This document shows positions 52,673 to 63,544 of a stretch of 64,000 nt of DNA, piece by piece. The position numbers and the translations under genes were made by a program. Source of the stretch: Thiocapsa bogorovii. Its GTDB lineage: Bacteria; Pseudomonadota; Gammaproteobacteria; Chromatiales; Chromatiaceae. The notes beneath the pieces were generated by a model. That model was not told the DNA's origin, did not search any database, and worked only from the letters and a program-made list of their open reading frames with translations. Position 1 is the first letter of the stretch. Every line of letters begins with the position of its first letter. The stretch spans positions 1,302,001 through 1,366,000 of the forward strand of contig NZ_CP089309.1 in NCBI RefSeq assembly GCF_021228795.1, read 5' to 3'.

Positions 52673-54688
52673 TCAGGACGCGATTGAAGACGATTGCCCG
52701 GAATTCTCACACGCTTTCTGCCCGCTGTCCTCACGCAGATACAGCGTCTGACTCGGGAACGCGATGCTCAGGCCATTGGCCTCGACGATGGCGCAACAGC
52801 GAAAGAGCACGTCCTGCTTGACCTGGAGCCAGCCCTCCCAGTCGACGGTCTTTGAGAAACAGTAGATCAGGATGTCGATTGAACTGTCGCCGAGGGCATC
52901 GAGATAGACCAGCAGCGTCCGCTTGATGCCCTGCCCGTCCATGGTGTCTGCGATCTTGGCGAGTTGCTGTTGCGTGTAGCTGGAGATATCGGTGGTGGCG
53001 TCGGCGACGCCCTCATGGGCGATCAGCATGGCGCGAATGTCATCGACGGTCTTCTTCACCTGCTGCATGTCGCTGCCGTATTCGAGCCCAAGCGTGAACT
53101 TGATGCGCCGACCCAGTTTGCGCCGACTCCAGTTGCGTACATCGACACCGGCCAGATAGGCGTTGGGCAGAAAGATCACCGCGTTGTCGAAGGTGCGGAT
53201 CTTGGTGCTGCGCAGGCCGACATCGATCACCATGCCCTCGCCGTTGGGCGTCACGATCCAATCGCCCTGCTGGCACATGTCGTCGGCGATGATGGAGATG
53301 CACCCGAAGATGTTCGCGATGGTCTCCTTGGCCGCAAACGCGATGGCCAGACCGCCGATGCCGAGCGACGCCAGGAGTGCGCGGATGTCGAAGCCGAAGC
53401 GCTGCAAGAGGTAGAGCGCGGCAATCACGATCAGCGTGAAGCGGATCATGCTGGACAGAAAGTTGACCAACTCTCCGCGTAGGGTCGGATGGCGATGAAG
53501 CAGTTCGCTCGAATAGAGCCTCACGAAGTTGTCGATCAGGCGAAGCAGCGCCCACACGATGAGCACGACGTACAGGCTGCCGAGCACGTCCAGGATGCGC
53601 TCGTCGGATTCGCGCAAGAACAGGATGCGCGTCGCCTGAGCGATCGCGGTCAGCACCAGCAGGACGCGTAGCGGACCATAAAACGACTGCTCGAGCAGGC
53701 GGACAAAGCGCTCGGATTCGGAAGGGTCCGTCCGCGCGATCCGCGCCTGTTTCGGAAAGGCACGTCGCAAGAGTCGCAGCAGCACCGGCAGCAGAATCAG
53801 GCCGACACCCGTCAATGCCAGAAACAACACGGCCGCAGCACAGAGTTGGCCAACGCTGATGAGTTGGCCGATGCTGAATTGACTGCCCGGCATCACATAG
53901 GCGTTGATGTCGATGGCCCAGGGCTGCGTGTCGATGGCGCCGATCAGTGCGCTGATGCCGACCCAATCCAACAGCTGGTTGCTCCTCGCCGCGTCCTTGA
54001 CGAAGCCGAACAGAGACTGCGCCACGGCGCCATAGACCTCGGCGCGTTGGCTGTAGTCACGATAGGCGTCGATCAATGCTTGCTCGGAGCTGCTCAAAGA
54101 GGTCGGCTCGGCAGCTTGCAGACGCTGCACGGTGCGCCCGAACGGGGCCTGGTTGAAAACGGTTCGATGCTCGAAGCTGTTGAACGCGTCGATGAAGTCC
54201 GCGGTGGGTGCGAACCTGATCCAGTCACCCGCCACCCTTGTTAGCAGATCCGCAAAACTCTCGCTCAGGATCGCGCTGTTGAGCCGCAGAATCGCGGTCA
54301 TCTCGGCGGTCTTGTCCCCGCCGGCACGGGCATGCGACACGCCGTCGCGAAGACGCTCCAATTCGGCCGCGGTGACGGTGGGCGCTATGCCCTTGCCGCC
54401 TCCGGAAAGGATTGTCCGTGTGAGTTGCTCCAGCGTGGCGTCGCGCTCGTGCGTGAGCCGCGCACTGCTGACGGCATCGGTGGTGGCGGCAATCCGTTGG
54501 TCGAGGTTGGCGACGGCCAGCAGTTGCGGCTGCGTGAACAGTGTGCTGCTGCCGAGGTTTTCCGCGCGGAGTATCGGTGCATCGCTTGCCGACACGATCG
54601 CCGGGAACACGAGGAGTCCGATGAGCAGCGCGGCGATCGTTCGGATGCCTCGGCGGCCTCGGCCCGGGACGTTCGGTGGTCGGCTCAT
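52673..54688 (-). CDS. Large MscS/KefA-type mechanosensitive channel
   Basis: 671 residues from MSRPPNVPGR; AAGGAG precedes the ATG. Signal peptide (TIAALLIGLLVFPAIVSA), a long periplasmic alpha-helical domain (60-260), several membrane segments, then the MscS core: ASLGIGGLAIAFAAKETIAN pore helix, DWIVTPNGEGMVIDVGLRST beta domain and the C-terminal cytoplasmic part. It should open under membrane tension and release solutes on osmotic downshock. It sits between two other channel genes on the same strand. Confidence 0.88.
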   Translation of the reverse strand: MSRPPNVPGRGRRGIRTIAALLIGLLVFPAIVSASDAPILRAENLGSSTLFTQPQLLAVANLDQRIAATTDAVSSARLTHERDATLEQLTRTILSGGGKGIAPTVTAAELERLRDGVSHARAGGDKTAEMTAILRLNSAILSESFADLLTRVAGDWIRFAPTADFIDAFNSFEHRTVFNQAPFGRTVQRLQAAEPTSLSSSEQALIDAYRDYSQRAEVYGAVAQSLFGFVKDAARSNQLLDWVGISALIGAIDTQPWAIDINAYVMPGSQFSIGQLISVGQLCAAAVLFLALTGVGLILLPVLLRLLRRAFPKQARIARTDPSESERFVRLLEQSFYGPLRVLLVLTAIAQATRILFLRESDERILDVLGSLYVVLIVWALLRLIDNFVRLYSSELLHRHPTLRGELVNFLSSMIRFTLIVIAALYLLQRFGFDIRALLASLGIGGLAIAFAAKETIANIFGCISIIADDMCQQGDWIVTPNGEGMVIDVGLRSTKIRTFDNAVIFLPNAYLAGVDVRNWSRRKLGRRIKFTLGLEYGSDMQQVKKTVDDIRAMLIAHEGVADATTDISSYTQQQLAKIADTMDGQGIKRTLLVYLDALGDSSIDILIYCFSKTVDWEGWLQVKQDVLFRCCAIVEANGLSIAFPSQTLYLREDSGQKACENSGQSSSIAS

Positions 54689-54832
54689 GAGTCGCTCCTT
54701 ATCGCGGATTGGACAACGTCCGGGGTGCGGGCTGGATTGTGCGGCATCATCGGATATCGCAACTGACCATTTCGCGCCACATGGAAACAACGGCCATGTC
54801 GGGTAGGATGGTCATCGAGCAGACTTGTCTGG

Positions 54833-55010
54833 TTGATGGGTATCCTCGGCGGCTCGGCGACACTGGCCGACGGGCACGGCACCGGCGCCGCCTATGGACA
54901 GGTGTTCGGCGAGGCCAACGTGTTTGCAAGGTGCCGTCGAGGTGGCGATGGCTTGCGCGACCTTCGGGCCGATCTTCTGGCCATGGCGCTCGCTCGGAGG
55001 TCGGCGTCGC
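54833..55010 (+). pseudogene. gltS: Relic of a sodium/glutamate symporter (GltS-like)
   Basis: One frame reads MGILGGSATLADGHGTGAAY then GQVFGEAN, and a shifted frame continues QGAVEVAMACATFG. Both match the conserved GGHGTAAA...G...A.ATFG region of GltS symporters. At least one frameshift and loss of all other parts make it non-functional. Confidence 0.55.
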
Positions 55011-55164
55011 CGCGGCAGGCCCAGCCGGCGCTGCGGAGTCGCGCCGCATCATCGAGCGAATCAGCGCCCTGCTGGTCGAGGCCGGCGACCATTCCAGGGA
55101 GCGCGAGCGCGTCATCACCGAGAGGTTCGACAGCGCCTACACCGACGTAAGGTGGAACGAGATA

Positions 55165-56730
55165 CTAGAGGTGATTCACCCAAACGCGCTGCAAGACCAC
55201 GAACAAGAACGCCGTCGAACAGCCGAACATCAGCACCCCCGTTATCGCGATCAGCGTCCCGAGATGTCGCCAAGGATACTTCAGCAGGACGTCGCCATAG
55301 CCCAGCGTCGTGAGCGAAGCGGCCGTGAAGTAGATGCCTTCCGTAATGCTTGGCAATAGCCGCGTTCCGCGCAAGAACAGGCCCCATCCCGCGGCCTCCA
55401 CCACATGTGCAAAGGTCAGTGTCAGGAAGCAGCCGAGAAGGAAGATCTTGCCGGTATGGTTCGGTCCTACATGCTCGAGCAACCATGCCTTGGTCAGGAA
55501 CATCTCGCCGATCACATCGAAGATCACGACCAGATGAAAATAGAACAGTACGAGTGCAAGCAGCAGTGCAACGGCATGGATCCCAATGATCCTTCCGGCT
55601 GAAGCGGGGCGATGTCGCATCACCTGTATTCCATCCGACGCGTCTTGACGCCCTCCTTCGGAGGCGGGCAGAGCGTCACATTGCTTGCTAGGCTCACCAC
55701 TGCCCTCTTCGAGTGCCGACATCGATCCTGAGCCTGCTGCTACTAGAGTCTCCGACAATCGCCTGGGTTTCTTTTTCGCGGAACTTGCCTGATCCTGATA
55801 GCGATCCTGCATCCGAAGGCGAAGCACGAGCCAGGCCAGCAGGGAAATGACGAGAGACAAGCCGGTCACCAGCCAGAAACCAAGCGGATTATGTTGGTCC
55901 GGGATTCCCGCGACGTTCATTCCGAGCAGACCGGTAATGAACGTCAACGGCAAGAATACGGTCGCGACGATCGTCAAATTAAGGCTGGAACGGGTCATGG
56001 TCTCCGAGCGTTGCGCATCGATCTGATCCACCAGCAGCTGTACCCGTGTGCGGCATTCATCCAGCCCCTCCAGATAGCGGGCCACATGATCCGATGCCCT
56101 GTTCAGCGTTTCACGATCGTCGGCATCCAGGGCCAGGGCGGGATCGGTCGTCATCGGAGCAAGCACCTGCCGCGTGGCATTCACTTGCCGTCTGGTACGA
56201 AAGATTCGGCGCCGAAGCTCGCTGAGCACCTGCGGGTGTGGTACCGAACCGCCGTCGAGCAGCTCATCTTCGACGTCATCGATATCTTGGGTCAGATCGG
56301 AGATGATCGGCTCAATCCGGTAGGTCATACGCGAGACCATGAACCCCAGCAGGTCCACTGCCGTGATCAACGTCCTGTCCGACGACAAGCTCTGTCGTAA
56401 CTCCTCCACGACGGCGACCGTCCCGGAGTGTACCGTGATCGCCCTATTCGGGCCGATCAACAGCTTCAAGTCGACGAGATCGCTGAGATCCTCCGTCTGA
56501 CTTCCGCGCAGTGTCTTGATGCTCAGCAAGGTGCCGTCCGGCACTTGTTCGTATTGGTTAAAACGCACCGGCTTCAACAACGCCGTTCTGGTCCGATCGT
56601 CGATCTCCTGCCACGCCATCAGCCAGTCGCGATCGGTTTCGTCGGCAATGTCGATGTCATACCAGGTGACGCCGTCGGCACCGGTGTTGTTCGAGGCTTT
56701 TCCGGGACCGAATCGTGTCGTCTTAGGCAT
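55165..56730 (-). CDS. CorA-type divalent-cation channel fused to a K+-channel pore domain
   Basis: 521 residues, one uninterrupted frame. Residues 20-245 form the CorA/ZntB cytoplasmic domain (VTWYDIDIADETDRDWLM, IDDVEDELLDG, RRIFRTRRQVNATRQVLAPM). Two membrane segments follow: the first ends at GMN (270-272) in TFITGLLGMNVAGIP, the second is LSLVISLLAWLVLRLR. A polar linker (about 305-380) leads to a second module with membrane segments and a K+-filter-like loop TTLGYGD (474-480) in FTAASLTTLGYGDVLLKYPW, then a final helix. CorA forms pentamers and K+ pores form tetramers, so the joint assembly is puzzling. It is followed on the same strand by the mechanosensitive channel. Confidence 0.88.
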   Translation of the reverse strand: MPKTTRFGPGKASNNTGADGVTWYDIDIADETDRDWLMAWQEIDDRTRTALLKPVRFNQYEQVPDGTLLSIKTLRGSQTEDLSDLVDLKLLIGPNRAITVHSGTVAVVEELRQSLSSDRTLITAVDLLGFMVSRMTYRIEPIISDLTQDIDDVEDELLDGGSVPHPQVLSELRRRIFRTRRQVNATRQVLAPMTTDPALALDADDRETLNRASDHVARYLEGLDECRTRVQLLVDQIDAQRSETMTRSSLNLTIVATVFLPLTFITGLLGMNVAGIPDQHNPLGFWLVTGLSLVISLLAWLVLRLRMQDRYQDQASSAKKKPRRLSETLVAAGSGSMSALEEGSGEPSKQCDALPASEGGRQDASDGIQVMRHRPASAGRIIGIHAVALLLALVLFYFHLVVIFDVIGEMFLTKAWLLEHVGPNHTGKIFLLGCFLTLTFAHVVEAAGWGLFLRGTRLLPSITEGIYFTAASLTTLGYGDVLLKYPWRHLGTLIAITGVLMFGCSTAFLFVVLQRVWVNHL

Positions 56731-56761
56731 GGCGAATCGTCTCTACTTGGAAGAAAAATTC

Positions 56762-57000
56762 ATGGCCGGAATTACAACCTCTGGCCTTGTTGGGGCGTCC
56801 CTGTCTTCGAGGAATGCGTATTCGGGTGTCCGATATCCTCGAAATGCTGACAGAGAGCGTCACTACCGCCGATATCCTGTGCGTGCTTCCTAACCTGGAA
56901 GCGGAGGGACTCAAGGAGTGCCTCCTGTTCGCGGCCGCTTCTACGGCGACGCTCGGCGATGGCGACGCCCTGAATCGAGCGTGGCCGCGACTTGGGCCAC
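56762..57000 (+). pseudogene. DUF433 gene with a frameshift
   Basis: Starting MAGITTSGLVGA, the sequence shifts by one base after about 12 codons; the next frame reads GRPCLRGMRIRVSDILEMLT then ESVTTADILCVLPNLEAEGL and KECLLFAAA. This is the DUF433 pattern (G.PCIRG.RI.V.DIL). DUF433 proteins are small DNA-binding-like proteins often paired with PIN toxins. No toxin gene follows; the porin gene is opposite. Not functional unless the shift is a sequencing error. Confidence 0.65.
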
Positions 57001-57052
57001 CGGTAGCCGGGGGAAGCCACGGGCCAATGAGATGGCCGCCACGGCAGCCCGC

Positions 57053-58480
57053 TCAGAGCAGGTTGAAGTCGTAATTGAGAATGACGCGGAAGTCGAGCTG
57101 ATCCACTGCGCCCGGGCCGGCGGCATTGATCACGGCCACTCGTCCGCGCAGCCACAACCCTTCCAAGCTCCCATTTTTTGGTCTCCAATCCAGCGTGAAG
57201 TCCAACTCGTCTGTGTTCGGACTCGCGTTGGAGCCACTGTCCGGCGTATCGCCGGCGGTGTAGTTGACGAAGCCGCTGACGCCGGCGAGGCCGCCGATAC
57301 GGCCAAAGTCATAGGCTGCGCCGACGCGCCAGGCGCGCTCACCGGCGCTGTCGAAGTCCCCGACGATCACGCTGTTGTAGCTGGGCACGCCGCCCCAGGG
57401 GTTCTGGATGTCGGCGCCGCTCCCCGTGTCCGTATAGGCCAGCGTCAGGGTCACGCCATAGGCACCGATGTCGAATTTACCGCCGACCTGATAGGTCTGA
57501 AAGCGGCCGATTAGTTCTTCGCCGACGCTACGTTGATCCGTGTACTGGGCCGATAAGCGCATCTCCAGCTCCGCCTCGTCGTCGGTAGGGGTCAGCGCCC
57601 TGGTGGCCTCGGTATAGAAGGTGTTGAAGGTGTCGATGCCGAAAATGTCGACGGCGCCGATGTTGGCACCCTCCCCGAAGCGCCAGCGCGCGCCCAGCAC
57701 GCCGGCACCGTGGTTCGCATCGGCGCCGGCGGCGCTGGATAGAGACTGCCAAGTCGTTTCTGTACGTTTTCTGATCTTGTCGATATAACCGAGCACGTAG
57801 TTGAAGCGCTTGGCGTCGCGATCAAAAAGCAGGTACGCCTCGAAGGTGTTCGGCGTCATCCGGGTATCATGCTTGTTCACGTAGGGCAGTTCCATGCCCT
57901 GACGCCACAGCTGCAGGTGACTGGTGCCGAACGGGCGGAGCAAGAGATAGCTCTCGCCGAGCACCGTATAGCCATCCTGCACCGGCGCCAAGAGTCCGGA
58001 GCCGGGTTTGTCTTTCGGGGCATAGACGGGCTGGCTGGTATAGAGCGTGAGGCCGAACCCGACTCGCTCCCGCCAAAGCCCCGATTTGAACCCCAGTGAG
58101 CCGCCGGCGGCCCAAGCCTGGCTGTCGGTCGCGCCGTCGCGTAGCCGCTCCAGATAGTAGGTGCGGAACTGACCGCCGAGCTTGGCCCCATCAAGAAGTT
58201 TCGACACCAGACCCTTCGGCGCCGGTGGAGCGGCGTTTGGAGTTGGGGTTGTTTCTGCTTTGCCTAGGGCTGGCTTGTCCGGCCGGCCCAGGTAGTCGAT
58301 GGCGACGTTCAGATCTTCCGGGGACTCTGCCATCGCGCCTTTCTGGGTCATATAGTCGGGCTCGCTGGCATGGACGGACAGCGCGGCGGTCAGCAGCAGT
58401 GCCGCGGCCAACTGCACTGAAAGATGGGGTGGAACGCGCAATCGCCTTCGTGGGAAACGCAGCGACGACAGCGGTTGCAT
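57053..58480 (-). CDS. OprD-type outer-membrane porin
   Basis: 475 residues. The signal peptide ends near LSVHASEPD. After a 60-residue variable segment comes the porin barrel (LGGQFRTYYLERLRDGATDS, YVLGYIDKIRKRTETTWQSL, FQTYQVGGKFDIGAYGVTLT), ending in a terminal strand RVILNYDFNLL. The pattern of 18 or so strands and the TYLE/R.DS start fit the OprD family, which takes up amino acids and small organic acids. It may feed the periplasmic amino-acid-sensing channel nearby. Confidence 0.85.
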   Translation of the reverse strand: MQPLSSLRFPRRRLRVPPHLSVQLAAALLLTAALSVHASEPDYMTQKGAMAESPEDLNVAIDYLGRPDKPALGKAETTPTPNAAPPAPKGLVSKLLDGAKLGGQFRTYYLERLRDGATDSQAWAAGGSLGFKSGLWRERVGFGLTLYTSQPVYAPKDKPGSGLLAPVQDGYTVLGESYLLLRPFGTSHLQLWRQGMELPYVNKHDTRMTPNTFEAYLLFDRDAKRFNYVLGYIDKIRKRTETTWQSLSSAAGADANHGAGVLGARWRFGEGANIGAVDIFGIDTFNTFYTEATRALTPTDDEAELEMRLSAQYTDQRSVGEELIGRFQTYQVGGKFDIGAYGVTLTLAYTDTGSGADIQNPWGGVPSYNSVIVGDFDSAGERAWRVGAAYDFGRIGGLAGVSGFVNYTAGDTPDSGSNASPNTDELDFTLDWRPKNGSLEGLWLRGRVAVINAAGPGAVDQLDFRVILNYDFNLL

Positions 58481-58639
58481 TCTTCGTTCAGCCTATTTTT
58501 GAGTCTTTACTTTGGAATGTAGTCGAGAAAAAGCTGAATCAGCCCGGTGTATGTCTTGGCGGCATGTTCCAGCATCCGCAGATCATCGGCAACGTTTGTC
58601 AGACAAGCAATTTGCTGGGGGCGAATACACCGTGCTAGT

Positions 58640-58870
58640 GGCCTTGCAGCGGCGCTTGTGGCGCCCCGGATGCCGTGCTCGCGCATCAGACGCTCGACCC
58701 GTGAATTGCTCGCACAGATGCCCCGTGCGCGCAGCTCACGCGCCATCCGCGGGCTTCCGAAGGGGCCCTTCAGCTCGGCCTGGATGGATCGGATCAGGGC
58801 CAGCAACTGTGCATCCGTTAACCCCAGACGCTCCGGTATGCCGCCACCCTACCAGGCCCGGTAGCCGCCG
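58640..58870 (-). pseudogene. IS3-family OrfB transposase relic
   Basis: The minus frame reads PERLGLTDAQLLALIRSIQA then ELKGPFGSPRMARELRARGI and SRVERLMREHGI, the helix-turn-helix region of IS3-family OrfB. A stop (TAG) interrupts it in the GYRAW-GGG position where relatives have Arg. The DDE core is missing; sequence below 58640 is unrelated. Confidence 0.75.
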
Positions 58871-59102
58871 ACCCTGAAGGCGAGGACATCACACTAAACC
58901 GCGCCCAGCGCGGTATGCGATGTTTGTGGATGGGATCAGCCCCGGCAGACTTGACGACCGTTGGAGCCGGCGCGGTTTAGAAGCTCGTGACGAAATACTC
59001 TTGGAAACAACATCCCGGCAGAGCATCATCGAGCGGGTCGAGCGCGAAACAACCGCGACTGACTCATCACTCACCACCCCTCAACACTCGCCACTTGTCC
59101 CC

Positions 59103-59762
59103 ATGATCCCTGAATTCTGGCTCGACCGTTGGCAGCACGGTGAAATCGGATGGCATCTCCCGGAGATCAACGTGCATCTCCAGGAGTTCTGGCCCGGCCT
59201 CGGCCTCATGCCCGAAACCTTGGTCTTCGTTCCGCTCTGCGGCAAAACACTCGACCTCCTCTGGCTCGCCAGCCGGGGGCACGGCGTCGTCGGCGTGGAG
59301 ATCAGCGAGCTGGGCGTGAAGGAGTTCTTCGCCGAGAACCGGCTGGAGCCGCGCGTGACGGAGACGCCACCGTTTCGCACCTACGCGGTCGACGAGCTGC
59401 GGGTGCTCGTCGGCGACTACTTCGACCTCACTCCCGCCCATCTCGACGGCGTCGATGCCGTCTTCGACCGCGCCTCGCTGATCGCCCTCCCCCCGCAGAT
59501 GCGCCCGGCCTACGCCGAGCACTTCAAAACCATCGTGCCCGCGACCGCGAAGAGCCTCCTGATCACGCTCCAGTATGATCAAAGCGAGATGTCCGGCCCG
59601 CCCTTCTCGGTCGGCCGCGACGAGGTCCAAACCCGTTTCGGGGACCGTTACCGCATTGAACAACTGGCGAGTTTCGACGTGATCGACGAGTCGCCCGGTT
59701 TTCGCCGACGCGGACTCACCGCGCTCGCAGAACACGTGTGGAGGTTGGAGCCGCACCCGTGA
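59103..59762 (+). CDS. tpm: Thiopurine S-methyltransferase
   Basis: 219 residues starting MIPEFWLDRWQHGEIGWHLP, the standard opening of bacterial TPMTs. The SAM-binding motif follows as VFVPLCGKTLDLLWLASRGH, then GVEISELGVKEFF. The family's GDYFDLTP and DRASLIALPPQMR blocks follow. It uses S-adenosylmethionine to methylate thiol, selenium or tellurium compounds, so it may detoxify metalloids. It is a monocistronic plus-strand gene, followed by a carbonic anhydrase relic on the opposite strand. Confidence 0.93.
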   Translation: MIPEFWLDRWQHGEIGWHLPEINVHLQEFWPGLGLMPETLVFVPLCGKTLDLLWLASRGHGVVGVEISELGVKEFFAENRLEPRVTETPPFRTYAVDELRVLVGDYFDLTPAHLDGVDAVFDRASLIALPPQMRPAYAEHFKTIVPATAKSLLITLQYDQSEMSGPPFSVGRDEVQTRFGDRYRIEQLASFDVIDESPGFRRRGLTALAEHVWRLEPHP

Positions 59763-59809
59763 AACGTCGCAAGAAAAACATCTAGCGTCTTGGTACGTCG
59801 CGACGCTCT

Positions 59810-60115
59810 TGCCAAGCGGAGCGCGTCGTCGCTGGCGGGGCCGCCGGCGTTGCGGATGACGTGCGCGTCGCCTTCGGCGAGACCGGCGTATTTGGCCGGA
59901 TCGAGGCGCGCGTCTATACACGTCAAGATGGCGAAATGTCGCCTCGGCATCAGCAAGGCCGGATCCCGATCGTGGCCGCCAACAAATGCTTTCAACGCTT
60001 GAGCATCCCGCTTGACCGCGGCCATGGCGGTCGCGTCACGGCGCAGTCCGGCAACGGACTCGACGAGCCGGGTCGTTTCGTTACCGGGCAAGCCAAAACG
60101 CTTCATCGGCCAACT
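59810..60115 (-). pseudogene. Truncated beta-carbonic anhydrase-like gene
   Basis: The minus frame reads RRHFAILTCIDARLDPAKYA then GLAEGDAHVIRNAGGPASDD, the conserved first zinc Cys and CxDxR motif of beta-carbonic anhydrases. After SDDALRLA the sequence ceases to match; the second zinc Cys and His are missing, so the active site is incomplete. The N-terminal 60 residues (MKRFGLPGNETTRLVESVAG) are atypical. Confidence 0.7.
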
Positions 60116-60349
60116 CAGCACATGGCCCATCCCAGAGAGACGGTGACGACGAGCTCCGGCCCAGACATGGGAACGAGCGTCTGTGGAACGAGCGTCTGTC
60201 TGAGGGCGACGGTTGCGGGCCGAGAACTGGAACGGAAACTGCTGATTCTTGTTCGCAAACGGCGTTCACTCTTGCCTTCCAGTCCGTCCTGGACGGTCGG
60301 GTCGGCATGAGCGCTTTCGGAAAGTCTGATCCGCTCGGGAAGACAAACC

Positions 60350-60478
60350 ATGAAATCGAGCATTCAGAAGATCGTGCCCCTATTGCTGGCTGGCCCACGG
60401 ATTACAGGCGGACCCGCGTTGGCCGATAATCCGCCGCAACCAGAGGGCGCACTCGCTACTGACGCTTCCGCCGGGTGA
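60350..60478 (+). CDS. Possible very small secreted peptide
   Basis: 42 codons, MKSSIQKIVPLLLAGPRITG and then GPALADNPPQPEGALATDAS. GGGAAG lies 6-10 bases before the ATG. The hydrophobic core is short (PLLLAG), so export is uncertain. No family. It might be the decayed start of a longer exported protein. Confidence 0.3.
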   Translation: MKSSIQKIVPLLLAGPRITGGPALADNPPQPEGALATDASAG

Positions 60479-60627
60479 GCACACATTGCTGCTGATTCCG
60501 AGTGAAAAGGACCAGGTTCCAAACTCACAACCAGTGATGTCTGAGCAGATGAAGATCACGGTTGAATAGGTGTGCCGGCAAGCCGGTCGGCTGGCCCCTT
60601 GCTAAAGTCCAGTGAGGTCAAACCCAG

Positions 60628-62143
60628 ATGTCAAAAAGGAGTCGCGCCCCAGCCGACGTTAGCCTCGGAGCCGGTGCGTCGATTGTCCAGCGGCTGTTCT
60701 GGCTTCCGCTCTGGCTGTTCGTCGGCTTGGCGGGCACGGTCCTGGTCGGGATACTCTTCGTTTCCTGGCACAGTCTGCAGCGGCTGGTGCCCATCGAGGC
60801 TCATCTTCGCCACATCGAGCGCATCCAAATCGCAGAACGCGGCATGGAACAGACGCTGCTGAGCGGGTTACGCGGAACACGGATCAGCCCATCGAACTTG
60901 CAGGAGCTCGGTGACGAGGTTCGGCAGATCGCTGCGCGCGAGGGGGCGCTTGATCCGCAGACCCCGGCGCGGCTGAACCGGATCGACACCCAGCTCGGCG
61001 CCACGCAGACGACGCGCCCAGCCGACCTGCTCTTCGAGACGCTGACCGAGATCCGCCAGGTGCTCGACGATGAGCGCGAGCGCCACAGTGGGCTTCTGGC
61101 CCAGATCGGACAGGACACACGCACGGAGTTCAAGCTCACGGTGGTGCTCCTGCTGGCGGGGCCACCCGTGTTCGGCGTCGCGCTGATCTTTCTGCGCGCC
61201 CACGTCAAACAGCCGCTGCGGGCACTCGAGGATCTGCTCGGGCGCCTCGCGCGCAAGGACTACCGGCCCGTCCCCCCAGCCGTCATCGGCGAGATCGACA
61301 AGGTCGCGCTGCCCGCCTTCCACAGCTACAACGAGCTGGTTCTGCGCCTCCAGGAGCTGGAGTGCGAACATCGCGACCGGGAACAGCGCCTGGAGCAGGA
61401 GGTGCGTCGCGCGACCGAGGCGCTGCTTGCCCAGAGCCGCGAGATGGCCCGCGCCGAGCGGCTCGCCGCTGTCGGTGCCGTCTCCGCGGGACTGGCGCAC
61501 GAGCTGCGCAACCCGCTCGCCGGAATACAGATGGCCTGCGGCAAGCTCCATCGAGCGCTGGGAGACACTGAGCATGCGGCCCGAATCGCGGCGGTCATCG
61601 ACGAGCTCAAGCGCATCAATCAGCTGCTCACCAGCCAGGTGGATGCGGCACACCACGTGCCGGAGCCGCTTGAGGTGGTCGCCGTCAAACAGCTGGTCGA
61701 CGAGTTGCTGACCCTGCTGCGCTACCAGATCCCGGACAGGATCTCGATCACCTCGCACGTACCGGGCGATCTGAGCTGCCTTCTGCCGGCCGCCGGTCTG
61801 CGCCAGGCTTTGCTGAATCTCATCCTGAATGCCGTGCAGGCGATGCCCGAGCAAGGGCATATCCAAATCGCCGCCGGGCGGGAGGACGGCGCGCTCTGGC
61901 TCCGTGTCGCCGACACTGGCCCCGGTTTTCCACAGGAGCTACTGCGCGCCGGGATCCGCCCCTTCGCGACCGGCCGACAGGGCGGAACGGGTCTGGGGCT
62001 CGCGATGGTCCGCCGCTTCGTGCGAGACCATGACGGCGACCTGCTCCTCGCCAACCAGACATCGCCGCATCAGACATCCGATGGCGCCATTGTCACCCTG
62101 CGACTACCGTACAGACCTGCCGACACATCCGGAGCCCCGCGTT

Positions 62144-62151
<8 letters not shown>
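60628..62151 (+). CDS. Sensor histidine kinase (NtrB-like output partner)
   Basis: 507 residues. Two membrane segments (LPLWLFVGLAGTVLVGILFV and VVLLLAGPPVFGVALIFLRA) enclose a periplasmic helical sensor of about 120 residues. A HAMP-like region (KQPLRALEDLLGRLARKDY) and coiled coil precede the kinase core with His291 in LAHELRNPLAG, the N box LLNLILNAVQAM, and G boxes DTGPGFP and GGTGLGLAM. The stop overlaps the regulator start by 8 bases. The signal is unknown. Confidence 0.9.

Positions 62152-63544
<1,393 letters not shown>

Noticed and set aside
60160-60215. Tandem GGAACGAGCGTCTGT repeat as a start of a CRISPR or iteron array
   Set aside because: Only two units without spacers; a simple local duplication.
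60590-60605. TGGCCCCTTGCT before the sensor kinase as a sigma-54 promoter
   Set aside because: The gap between the two elements is too short.
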